A DNA stretch of 64,000 nt from Osmia lignaria lignaria (Eukaryota > Arthropoda > Insecta > Hymenoptera > Megachilidae). How positions within the stretch are numbered: the first letter of the stretch is position 1; every line of letters begins with the position of its first letter. The stretch is from positions 3,222,001 through 3,286,000 of the forward strand of contig NC_135038.1 of assembly GCF_051020975.1 (NCBI RefSeq). The letters run 5' to 3'. Shown in pieces: positions 12,037 to 21,888 of the stretch. Position numbers and translations under genes: made by a program. The notes beneath the pieces are model-generated. The model was given only the letters and a program-made list of their open reading frames with translations, ran no database searches and was not told where the DNA came from.

Positions 12037-12911
12037 ATTTTTAGAGCGAAGCTCTCCTTGGCGCGTTCGGCAGTAAGATCGGTTCGAAGGAACGTTACGA
12101 TTCCCCTACAGGGGAATTTCGGTCCCCTCTCCTCTAATTCCCTCATCCAGCGAAATTTCGCGTCGATCGTACGTACAAGAACGTTCGCGACAAAAGACGA
12201 TCTCGTCCTCGCGTATGGCAAAGCGGCGTCTTTTCGCTCTTCTCTTGATTTTTTCCCGAAAAAATCAAATAAAGGCTATAATATATCCGACGCGTCCGGA
12301 AAGACTCATCGGATCGTGACCAAACTTGGTATGGTGATAGACCTTGACCTCCACAGTAACCACCTTGAATATTATTCGGTGTACGCTTTTGGTTTCCGAG
12401 ATATGTGGTTCGAAAGTTGGGTTTCGGACTTAGTCAAAATTCGATTTCATGGGAAATCTAGCACGACACCATGTATATCGGGTCTGGTTGCCATAGCGAC
12501 TCTTCGGAGGAGATCACTGTGAACTTTTGAATCAAGAGAAGAGGGTTTTTTTCCTATCGGAAATGCAACTGGTTTTTCATTTTCAATTGTACCATAAAAT
12601 TACTAAAAAAACAATTCTAATTTATTTAACTGTAAATTTACCCCATTATGACTTGAGCTTCGCTTTTGTCGGCCGTCCCGCGACGGCCACGGTTTTTTTT
12701 TCAATGCTTTTTCATTGAAGATCAGTTTTTTTGTGATTATTTCACCATGGTTGGTCCGATTTTTGATTTCAATAGCCTATAACCATCACATTGTGGTCAT
12801 GGTGCACTGTGCCAAATTTGGTCAAGATTGGATAAGCCGTCTAAGAGGAGTCTCTGGAAAACGAAATACATTTTTCGGGAAAGATTGAGCTTTGCTCGCT
12901 GCGCTCAAAAA
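12037..12911. mobile_element. Unclassified ~875-bp element with GAGCGAAGCTC ends
   Basis: ATTTTTAGAGCGAAGCTC at left is mirrored by GAGCTTTGCTCGCTGCGCTC at right. The inside is more GC-rich than the flanks and has an open frame of 154 codons (12,058-12,522) with no motif that I know. Phrases such as CCAAACTTGGTATGG and GCCAAATTTGGTCAAG recur within it. Confidence 0.55.
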
Positions 12912-13092
12912 TAACTAGTGACGACTCAAATCATTTGTACGTTTGTATGGTTTGTTCAAAACCAAAATATCTTCAAAATATTAGTAGACAAGCACAATTT
13001 TTATTCAATAACTTACAAGAAAGTAAAACTGTTGCATTTAAGCATCCATTGATCCAAAATCTAAAGAAGGAAATTTGGAGATAAAGTTTTAT

Positions 13093-13340
13093 TTAACCCT
13101 CAGATGGCGGACCATGAAGAAAGCCACAGGTGTAATGTAATTTTGAAAGAATCAATAATACAGAATAAATTGGAATGTAAACGTGGAAGATCAATACTAT
13201 TATATTTTCAATCCGCGAACGATGGACCATACAGAAAGCCTCAAGACGGCGGACCATGGACAGAGCCTTACTTTTAATTTAATTTTGTATTTCATACCAC
13301 TTTAATTTTTTAAATTTTACACTGTTTCTTTAACACTTTA
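13093..13340 (-). repeat. PBM MITE copy 7, rearranged with repeated ends
   Basis: The GGCGGACCATG-type end occurs three times in a row (about 13,104, 13,215 and 13,246), as if one copy inserted in or recombined with another. The opposite end is missing. Confidence 0.6.
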
Positions 13341-14976
13341 TATATCGTAAGTCTATTAGTAGGCTTTTAAACAGTATCGGTTGTTGAAGAAAAATTAATT
13401 AACAACCTTTTGATTATTACAAATTCACATATAACTCTGCTGAAATAATAAGAGTTACACCTTTTAATCTTTATGTTGAAAAGAAAAGAATATTTTCATG
13501 AGTGTTTCCCTGTTAGCTTGGAAGTTTTTCTAATTTTAAATTTGCCGCCGATGCGGTGATCAAGTTCTCGATATTATCGATGTATACTCAAAAAGAGGGA
13601 GCTTGCCTCTTCCTTCGTTTCCGATTATACGTATCCGGTTGGCGATTAGAAATGTAATCTTTCTGTTTTAATCAATATAAATCTCGTGCATCCTGGCCCG
13701 TGGACTTGATAATAACACTTTAGGTACTGGTAATTGTAAGATGGCAGTGCTATTCTATTTTATTTATAACCGGTGGATGTTTTATGTTTTATTTTATTTT
13801 TTTAATACATTTACGTTTAAGAATTATATATTTAACATTAAGTTAATAATCTAATATTCTTGTATACTATATTCAAGAGTTAAAACGTGCGATGTTGTAC
13901 ATGAAATATCAACTCCACATATTTTCAACCCTTCAATAGTTACTTTTATAAATGAAGTATTAATTTTTCTTAAAAAATAACTTATAACTTTCTACATTTG
14001 ATTGTTTATAAAAACATATGGAACTAATTAAACATTATTTCTTTGCAACAAGTTATTATCAGATTAAAAAAAAGGGAAATGAAAAAAATCTGTCATATAT
14101 ATTTTTTATTTTCATAACAGATTAGTATTGTAATTTCCTTTTTCTTTTTATATTTCCTTTCTTTTCAATTTTATAGAAATTAAATAGTTCTTACGAAGAG
14201 TAGACTTATATATATATATATATATATAATTATTAAACAAGATATTTATGTTCATTTGATAAATTATATATTAATTATTATCCTTACTTTTCACTTTTGC
14301 ATGATGTTTCACTGCAGAGAAAGCAGAACCAGTCTTCTTTATTAACAGAAGTGATGGTATCTTACAAGGTGCATATCTTATATAGTTGATTTTTATTCAC
14401 AAGTTAATTCATAATTGAGAATTTTCAAGCATTCGTGGTTCGGTTTGTTATAGTTAATAATGGTTAATACTTTTAAGCGTAAGCCATATATGGGACAGTC
14501 TTGCAATTAGTGAATCCTCAGATCGCTATTAAAGATAACTGCCCTGCTGATGAAACGTTATAATATTTCTTTTGAAACGTATTATTTCCTTAATTTTGTC
14601 GATCTGTACTCATTATTTTGCTTCTCCAAACTGCTGACCCTTGAGTGGTGTAATTGCACCTCTACTGAAGAAAATTCATTTTTGTACCCAACATTCAAGA
14701 CAAAAATATGGATTACAAAAAATTATTCAAACAGTCCTGAGAATTTTAATATTATTTCTTTTAGATCACAATTGCAATTTTTATACTTTGCATCCATTAC
14801 AGGATTCTATCATCCAAGCTCCTCTGCAGCCATTGGTATATTTTGTTACAACCTTTAATTCAAAGATAGAGAAAAAAATTCGCTTCATAAATACCCATAA
14901 AAATATCTTTTGCATTTCTTATATTCTTGGAAAAATCTACTCCAAATATGACTCAAAGAATGGCTTTATTTAACCC
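13341..14976. other. No feature seen besides the TA microsatellite
   Basis: Two overlapping frames of about 105 codons (14,550-14,973) contradict each other and show no motif. Confidence 0.5.
14207..14228. repeat. (TA)n microsatellite
   Basis: About eleven TA units. Confidence 0.92.
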
Positions 14977-15214
14977 TTTATGCTCAATCGAATAACTTGA
15001 ATCCGTAAAATTATAACTACTACAGTTCTGGCGACTGTAATGTACATATAATTCTTCATGAAAATTCAAAACCCAAGTTTTCTTTTAAATACCGATATGT
15101 CGTATTAGAATAGAATGAAGGTATCGATATATTTAAACATTTGTGTAATTGAAATATTTGTTGTGAAATGGAAGAGAATTTTATTGAACAGGATTGTTAC
15201 AATTTTAATTTGAG

Positions 15215-15232
15215 AAAAAAAAGTATAAAAAA
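15215..15232 (-). terminator. Polymerase III terminator of left 5S
   Basis: A6 on the plus strand (T6 in the direction of transcription) abuts the 5S 3' end, with a second A8 run beyond, mirroring the right arm. Confidence 0.75.
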
Positions 15233-15351
15233 GCCAACAGCACGCGGAGTTCCCAAGCGGTCACCCATCCAAGTACTATCCGCGCCGAACTTAGCTTGAC
15301 TGCGGTGATCGGACGAGAACCTGTATAATCCTAAGTCGTATGGCCGTTGGC
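15233..15351 (-). rRNA. 5S ribosomal RNA (left palindrome arm)
   Basis: This is a full-length 119-nt 5S rRNA on the minus strand. Its ends pair as helix I (GCCAAC with GTTGGC), the loop A to helix III stretch GGTTCTCGTCCGATCACCG is the conserved animal form, and the internal promoter C box reads TACTTGGATGGGTGACCGC. The helix II strands ACTTAG and CTAAGT still pair, although they differ from the insect consensus as I remember it. It is identical at all 119 positions to the right-arm copy. It reads outwards from the palindrome centre and is followed by T6. 5S rRNA is made by RNA polymerase III from an internal promoter bound by TFIIIA, so this copy keeps what it would need for transcription. 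It could be an expressed variant gene or a transposon-borne passenger; sequence alone does not decide. Confidence 0.93.
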
Positions 15352-15557
15352 TGAAAGAGACATACTTTTACATGGAGAAACTGTTAAAAGTCTGAAGAAT
15401 ACATTATGTCATAAAAATATAGACAAATTATTGTTTAAATAACAGTTTAACTGCCATAGTGAAAATGGATATCTGTAGTAAAAAACACATTTAAATACTA
15501 ATTATTTAAAATATAAGTGTTAAATTTTCAAATTTAACCTTTATGTACATTCGCAAT

Positions 15558-15790
15558 TAAATTAGGCTTTCCTAGGGAAAATAGCAATATACAGGAAACA
15601 GGGATTCTTAAAATCTTATTTTTCGTAATATTAATATTAAAAGTAATTTAGAAACAAAGTAATATAATTTCTAATTATTTGATATTATAAAATGTAGTAT
15701 GTAATTGAAAAATATGAATAATTAATCAATATCAATTCAAATTTTCCCGCGTAAACATTCATATGCGAGCGGTGGAGGGCCGTAAACTTA
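15558..15790. repeat. MITE family S, truncated copy, left arm
   Basis: It shares AAATTAGGCTTTCC, TTAATATTAAAAGT, AATATGAATAATTAAT and the GGTGGAGGGCC block with the full S copy at 59,678. The last ~60 bp of S are missing because the DD41D element sits there and the mirror arm follows. It differs from the right-arm copy at only about three sites. Confidence 0.7.
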
Positions 15791-16932
15791 TACAGGGTGG
15801 TCCACGCAGCGTGTGCACCTTTCTAACTTCCAAAATATGCGTTGCACGAAAAAATGTTATATACAAAAGTTACATGGTTTGAAAGGGTACACTATGTAGT
15901 GTATTAATTTTTTTTACAGGTGGAGGCGTTTCGGAGATTTGTAGGACAACTTTGTTTTTTTAAATAGAATACTATATTTTTTGTACAAAAATGTGGTAGA
16001 GTATCGAATTCTGAATAAAAAAGTATTGACCTTTATTAGCCCTAAACCTAATAGGTAACGAGTAATTTCACTTTGTTACTTGAAAATTTTCTTCACGTAA
16101 TATCAAGTTGGAGATTCAACCTTATCACAGATTTCCGCAGGACAACGATGTTTATGTTACAGTGTTTATTAACACGACAACATCGATTATGATCCGCAAT
16201 CTTCTATCATGTTCGTGATCCCGTATTGAATTTACCTTTGGTGTTTGTGTGTAATTACCAGGCAGATAAAAAGAAAAATGAAATTTTGTAATGGCGAAAA
16301 AGTTGATATGCTTTTAGTTTATGGCGAGTGCCATAAAAATGCAATAAGAGCCAAAGTTGTGTATGCCGAAAGGTATCCTGAACGAAATCAGCCATCTCGA
16401 GCCATATTTGAGAGAATGTGTGAATCGCTTCGACGAACCGGAAGTTTTAATGTTACTAAACGTATCGTAACGAAACCTGCTACTTCTGATGAAAATACGA
16501 TTGGGGTCCTAGCAGCGATAACAGAAAACCCCCATATTAGTACACGCAAATTTCACGACGATCTGAAATTAGCAAAACAAGTGTACTACGAATTCTTCAT
16601 AAAGAAAAACATCATCCCTATCACCTAGCACTTCATCAGGAGCTCCATGGAACGGATTATGAAAACCGCGTTCGGTTTTGCCAGTGGTTCCTGCATCAAA
16701 TGAACAATGATAATTTTTTTTTACAAAAAGTGTTGTTCACTGATGAAGCAATCTTTACCAATCGCAGGCAGATTAATTTGAAAAATATACACTATTGGGT
16801 ATCAGAAAATCCTCACTGGATGAGAGAAGTCGACCACCAACGTCAATGGAGCGTTAATATGTGGTATGGAATACAGGGCAACCAATTGATTGGACCACAT
16901 TTTATTGATGATCGACTAACAGGACAAAAGTA

Positions 16933-17755
16933 TGTGACGGGTTACCGCCGGGGGCTGCCGGCTCAGCCGGTAAGTCCGGGGATCAGGTAAACGAATTAAG
17001 CAAAGTCGGTTGAGTAGGGGTCAAAAGAATATATATATTTTAACTCTAATTGTAAGTATTACAAATAGCTTAAAACTACGGCCCTGGGTGTCCTATCAGT
17101 CTAGTGCTTTTATAACTAACGATCTTACAACTAACGCTATCGGGCGGTCACGGTACGGTGCGATTCGCTCGCGGCGTCGAGCGGTCACGGTACGATGCGG
17201 CCCGGTCGCGGTGTCGAGCGGGCGCGGCACGGGTGATCGCGGTACGGCATGGTCCCGTCGTGGTGTCGAGAGGCCACGGTACGGTTCGGTCACGGTGCGG
17301 AGCGGCGGCGGCGGGGGGATTCCAGGGATCGGGTGCTAGATGCCTTCATGGGCCGACGGGCGTAGACACAACCCGTCCTCACCCAGGCAATAAGAAGACC
17401 GTGGTCCGGTCGGCGTCCGTAGACGCGGCGGTCGGGAGGCCACCGAGAGAATTCTCGGGCATTGGCCGGGGATACAACGGACAGTATCGCCGGACGGCCG
17501 TAAAGACAACCCCCCCATCCTGACGAACGCTACTGAAGGAAAATCGTAGCTGATCGTATTTCGTATTGCTCATCCGAGGATTCGCTTCCGAGTACCGATC
17601 TGCTTTCGGTGTCTCGCGGCCCGGTATATCTTCGCTCGCGAGGCCGTTCGCCTCGCGAGTTCGCAGTGCGCGCGGTCGCCCCCTGTCGGCGGCGCGGGTA
17701 CTAGCGGCGCGCGTGCCGGCGGGGCCCGCGGTTTCGCGGCCTCGTACTCCTCACA
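16933..17755. mobile_element. Solo LTR (Gypsy-like) nested in the transposase
   Basis: This 823-bp GC-rich insert begins TGTGACGGG and ends CCTCACA, so it has the TG...CA ends of an LTR with 5-bp inverted tips. It is flanked by AGTA on both sides (16,929-16,932 and 17,756-17,759), the 4-bp duplication common in Gypsy elements. Removing it with one AGTA restores the transposase reading frame from GQKY into ANIL, which is independent proof of the boundaries. No gag, pol or second LTR is present, so it is a recombination remnant. A TATA-like ATATATATTTT lies at 17,028-17,038. Class is inferred from ends and TSD length only. Confidence 0.82.
17140..17320. repeat. GC-rich degenerate minisatellite inside the LTR
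   Basis: The words CGGTCACGGTACG, GGTGTCGAGCGG and close variants recur about every 30-60 bp, giving a CpG-dense block unlike the AT-rich surroundings. Confidence 0.6.
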
Positions 17756-18556
17756 AGTATGCTAACATTTTGAATGATACTTTACCATCTCTATTAGACA
17801 ATGTACCATTAAATATTCGTCAACAAATCTGGTACCAACATGATGGTTGCCCTGCACATTATGCACTCAATGTAAGGCAAGTTCTCGATAGAAAATTTCC
17901 CAATCGATGGATTGGTCGTGGTGGATAATTTCCGTGACCTTCACGCTCACCAGACCTTACCCCTTTAGACTATTTTCTGTGGGGCACATTAAAAGATACA
18001 ATGTATCGTGAACCACCAACAACACCTGAGAATATGAAACATCGTATTTGTGAAGCATGCATTACACTCGCAAAGTGCGGATATGATTCAGAATGCAGTT
18101 TCTTCATTAGTTAACAGATTTCATCACTATGTTAATGCCAATGGATATCACTTTGAACACCTACGTTAGTTGCGATAAGCCACACTGTCACGTAAACATC
18201 GTTGTCCTGCGGAAATCTGTGACAAGGTTGAATCTCCAACTTGATATTACGTGAAGAAAATTTTCAAGTAATAAAGAGAAATTACTCGTTACCTATTAGG
18301 TTTAGGGCAAATAAAGGTCGATACTTTTTTATTCAGAATTCGATACTCTACCACATTTTTGTATGAAAAATATAGTATTCTATTTAAAAAAACAAAGTTG
18401 TCCTACAAATCTCCGAAACGCCTCCGCCTGTAAAAAAAATTAATACACTACATAGTGTACCTTTTTAAACCATGTAACTTTTGTATATAACATTTTTTCG
18501 TGCAACACATATTTTGGAAGTTATAAAGGTGCACATGCTGCGTGGACCAACTTGTA

Positions 18557-18790
18557 TAAGTTTGTGGCCCTCCACCGCTCGCATATAAATGTTTACGCGG
18601 GAAAATTTGAATTGATATTGATTAATTATTCATATTTTTCAATTACATACTACATTTTATAATATCAAATAATTAGAAATTATATTACTTTGTTTCTAAA
18701 TTACTTTTAATATTAATATTACGAAAAATAAGATTTTAAGAATCCCTGTTTCCTGTATATTGCTATTTTCCCTAGGAAAGCCTAATTTAA
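18557..18790. repeat. MITE family S, truncated copy, right arm
   Basis: Mirror of the left-arm copy, with the same missing end. A simple transposon insertion would have left the remaining ~60 bp of S here instead. Confidence 0.7.
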
Positions 18791-18995
18791 TTGCGAATGT
18801 ACATAAAGGTTAAATTTGAAAATTTAACACTTATATCTTAAATAATTACTATTTAAATGTGTCTTTTACTACAGATATTCATTTTCACTATGGCAGTTAA
18901 ACTGTTATTTAAATAGCAATTTGTTAATATTTTTATGATATCGTGTATTCTTCAGACTTTTAACAGTTTCTCCATGTAAAAGAATGTCTCTTTCA

Positions 18996-19114
18996 GCCAA
19001 CGGCCATACGACTTAGGATTATACAGGTTCTCGTCCGATCACCGCAGTCAAGCTAAGTTCGGCGCGGATAGTACTTGGATGGGTGACCGCTTGGGAACTC
19101 CGCGTGCTGTTGGC
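18996..19114 (+). rRNA. 5S ribosomal RNA (right palindrome arm)
   Basis: This is the mirror copy of the left-arm 5S, 119 nt on the plus strand and also pointing outwards. By standard 5S numbering the A box of the internal promoter would fall near 19,045-19,059 and the C box near 19,075-19,092. A T6 run follows at once and a T8 run starts 10 bp further on, as expected for polymerase III termination. No base inside the gene is lost or inserted and all five helices look able to form. The core mariner end and MITE S lie upstream, with no separate upstream promoter that I can see. Identity to the left copy may reflect recent origin or gene conversion between arms, since a ~280-bp stretch of neighbouring arm is also nearly identical. 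Confidence 0.93.
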
Positions 19115-19132
19115 TTTTTTATACTTTTTTTT
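19115..19132 (+). terminator. Polymerase III terminator of right 5S
   Basis: T6 directly after the last 5S base, then a second T8 run after a short ATAC spacer. Confidence 0.75.
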
Positions 19133-19370
19133 CTCAAATTAAAATTGTAACAATCCTGTTCAATAAAATTCTCTTCCATTTCACAACAAATATTTCAATT
19201 ACACAAATGTTTAAATATATCGATACCTTCATTCTATTCTAATACGACGTATCACTATTTAAAAGAAAATTTGGGTTTTGAATTTTCATGAAGAATTATA
19301 TGTACATTACAATCGTCAGAACTGCAGTAGTTATAATTTTACGAATTCAAGTTATTCGATCGAGCATAAA

Positions 19371-20633
19371 TGTCGATTGCATTTAAAAATTTTAATATAC
19401 ATTAAAAAGTTAATTATTCCGCGAATATAATGTTACGTGCCAATATCAGCTACATTTGTGTAAAAACAAAAAAAATATATACATATATATATTATACTGA
19501 TCGAATTGAGTAACCTCCTCCTTTTTCAAAGTCGGTTAAAAATGCCAAGCAGATTTTATTTATATTTATGATCATAAAATTATTAGTAATTTCCACGTGT
19601 TTACGTAATTTGGCAGATTTTGGATTATGAATTAAGCCATGATTGAAAAACTGACCGTAATTCTGTTATCAAACGGATAGAAGGCAGTTTCGATGCTCAT
19701 GGACAGGGTGTTGGTAGTAAACAATTAGCTAAAATCCAGCCACTGTAGTTAACCCCTAAGGAGGGACGAGATAGCAGGGTAGAAGCTGTACCGACTAATA
19801 TCCTTTAGTCTTGTCCTTATTATTATCCTCCCCTCAACTGTTCCTCAAGTGCGACTACGCTCGGCAACGAGGCGTTCCCGTAAGCAGCTGCCTATAGATA
19901 TTAAAGCGCATCTTAACCCTAATTTTAGTGACTAATTTTACGCGAGAACACCGGCTGATCCTTTAAACTGGCGAGTGCCTTACTGAGCGGGCCACGTTAA
20001 AATTTAATTTCGTCAACGTTCAGCCACAACAATCACGGTACTAGAAATCTTTCATAACAACACTTACGTCCACACACACGTACTCTATTTCCATCATAAT
20101 ATAGAAGCTGATCTTGAAGTTTGCTTTGAATTATTTAATCTAATATTTTATAGAAAAATTGTCCTTAGAATCCTATGAAATTAATACTTTCTTCAGACAT
20201 TAGTTAGGAATTATAATTTAATTAGGTACAATATTTTTATTTGTTATTATTGAATATGAACAATGTTTAACCAGAAATAATTTTATTTGGAATAAAATTA
20301 ATAAGAGACTCATAGTAGAAAAAAAATATAAAAGTGGAAAATGAAATAAAACATGAGAAATATGAATTTAAAATATTTTTATATACATATTGAAGTTGTA
20401 ATTAAAAATTTTTTTCACAAAATTATTTAGTACCTTTAGCGTTACACCTTTTTAGTTACTATTTTATAAATTTTAATATTTGCCCGTGCTTTTGTAAATT
20501 TTAAAAGTGATGCAAGAATATGATAGCAGTAAATATAAATTCAACAACTGAATATTCTATAAGTTTTTAGAAATAAATCTTCAATTGAAAAATAAAACAC
20601 AGAAGGTGCTTTGTTAGTTTATTATATGATTTA
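19371..20633. other. No feature seen
   Basis: A more balanced block at 19,740-20,060 is bordered by AT-rich DNA. Confidence 0.5.
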
Positions 20634-20748
20634 TCAACCCATGAACAGCGAAGCCTGGGCCAATATAGATCCAAACTTACAAAACATACAAGGATAAAGT
20701 TAAATGTTAAAATTGAGCCTCTCTCCATGGTTCACCATTTAGGGTTAA
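20634..20748 (+). repeat. PBM MITE copy 8, internally deleted
   Basis: 115 bp: both terminal blocks are kept with the middle cut to about 20 bp. Confidence 0.72.
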
Positions 20749-21672
20749 TTTATATAACTTAATCTTCACCTCTTCTTAATGTAAACTATCAAATAAATAG
20801 TAATACAACAAAAATTCTAATTCTTACGTATAAGAAAATATTTCCATCTTTACTTCATTAAAAAGCTTAAAACCCAACCAAAAAATGATAGAATGTGAAT
20901 TAAAAAAAAAAAGAAAATGATTTATCTGGTAAATTGCTTTTTATCGCATACGAAAATTATAAACGATATAAAAATTTGCTTGAAAAAGAAAAGATGAGGT
21001 AAAGGTAATGATTTTAATTATTCATACCAATTAATACCTACTTTCGATTATCCTAAACGTATAAAAAGAAACATTTAAGAAAAAGAAAAAAATTTCTACA
21101 ACAGATAGGGATGGAAAAAAAGAATCTTCTATGTGGGTCTGTTGAAAAGTTTTACAACTCTGTTCGAAGGAGTACTAGGGTTACATCCTCGGAACGTCCT
21201 GTATCCATAAAACGAGGATAGCTCGACTAGTACCGTAATACCGTTTCAAGCAAGCGGTCGCTATTAATTAATGCTTTAGTATCCCTAGTGCCGCTCTCTT
21301 TTGAGACGAGTATAGTGGCGATGCTGGCGGCGGTTCAAAAGGACTACACAGAAGCAAAAGGAAAAGAAATCTCGCAAGGAGCGAAGGATCCAACGGTATC
21401 CTTTTTAACGTTTCACTACTTTGTAGCCACTCAGAATTCGCCCTACGAGCCCTTTAACAGCCCTCTAATCGACGCTGCTAAACCAACGAGATCATTCTAC
21501 TACCCTCGCCAATGTTTCTGCATAACTCCATTCGGATGGGCGGTATAACATCGTAAATCAGACAAAATAAAAGTATTTTATTCTTAAAAGGGAAACAATG
21601 CATTTTTCGTATTTATTTATTGGTGCAACTTATAATCAAAGGAATACAAGTGACATTTTTGGAAATTTTAAA
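20749..21672. other. Unique island, no gene recognised
   Basis: 21,130-21,550 has balanced composition and an 86-codon frame (21,288-21,548). Neither motif nor splice context supports it. Confidence 0.4.
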
Positions 21673-21888
21673 ATTAATCCGCAGAAAGAGAACCCTGATT
21701 TTAATTTAATTTTGTATTTCATATTATTTTCATTTTTTAAACTTTACACTATTCCTTAAAAAATGATTCTTCCAATATATGCAACTCTTTTGTTTAAAAA
21801 TTATATATTTAACTTTAGGTTAATATTCTTGTTTGTGTTTTGTAAGATTGGGTGACCATTGACCTAGGTTCCTATGTTCAAGGGTTAA
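21673..21888 (-). repeat. PBM MITE copy 9
   Basis: The right end CCTATGTTCAAGGGTTAA is good. The left end is worn, with GCAGAAAGAGAACCC in place of GGACCATGGAGAGAGCCC. Confidence 0.68.

Larger units (their letters stand above)
16245..18169 (+). pseudogene. Broken DD41D transposase (DUF4817-like HTH + DDE)
   Basis: The N-terminal ~60 residues match the DUF4817-type helix-turn-helix (VYGECHKNA, AERYPERNQPS, LRRTGSF). The catalytic domain shows the first Asp in LFTDEA (codon 16,742), GP.FID and LTGQKY, then the second Asp in YQHDGCPAHY (17,842), WIGRGG, and the third Asp in SPDLTPLDYFLW (17,968). Exactly 41 codons separate the second and third Asp, which places it in the DD41D (rosa/visitor-like) group of Tc1/mariner transposases. 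The normal C-terminal HFEHL is present before a TAG at 18,167. The gene is dead: there is a frameshift near 16,575, the solo LTR at 16,933-17,755, in-frame TAA at 17,926 and TGA at 17,935, and another frameshift near 18,070. The start could be ATG 16,245 or 16,278; the second sits closer to the conserved domain. An intact relative would bind the inverted ends and do cut-and-paste at TA. Confidence 0.88.
15793..18554 (+). mobile_element. DD41D Tc1/mariner-type transposon core with ~372-bp inverted ends
   Basis: The element starts CAGGGTGGTCCACGCAG after TA (15,791-15,792) and ends in the degenerate mirror GGACCAACTTG before TA (18,555-18,556), so the TA target duplication typical of Tc1/mariner is kept. 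Its inverted ends run to 16,164 and from 18,183, far longer than the ~30 bp usual in mariner. The long ends may therefore be a by-product of the inverted duplication rather than native TIRs. Without the nested LTR it would be about 1.94 kb. It is inserted inside a MITE S copy. Confidence 0.8.
14977..19370. mobile_element. Giant palindrome with 5S rRNA genes in both arms and a DD41D transposase core
   Basis: The two arms (about 14,981-16,164 and 18,183-19,366, 1,184 bp each) are reverse complements of each other. Every landmark pair sums to 34,347, so there is no net indel between arms: outer ends 14,981/19,366, 5S ends 15,233/19,114 and 15,351/18,996, mariner ends 15,793/18,554, inner ends 16,164/18,183. 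By eye the arms differ at about 3.6 percent of sites outside the 5S gene, all substitutions. Both outer ends are bordered by TA and start TGCTCRATCG, which would fit a TA target duplication of a Tc1/mariner-type unit, though this can also be a chance breakpoint. The loop carries a broken transposase interrupted by a solo LTR. A collapsed or duplicated assembly is unlikely because the arms are not identical. Whether the whole 4.4 kb ever moved as one unit is not shown by this sequence. Confidence 0.85.

Noticed and set aside
12058..12522. 154-codon frame as a gene
   Set aside because: Lies inside a transposon-like repeat and starts within its terminal region; no recognisable domain.
14971..14980. 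PBM end TTAACCCTTTA at the left edge of the palindrome
   Set aside because: No further PBM sequence follows, and the word is short enough to be chance.
17010..17573. Arg/Gly-rich frames on both strands
   Set aside because: They are translations of the GC-rich LTR minisatellite.
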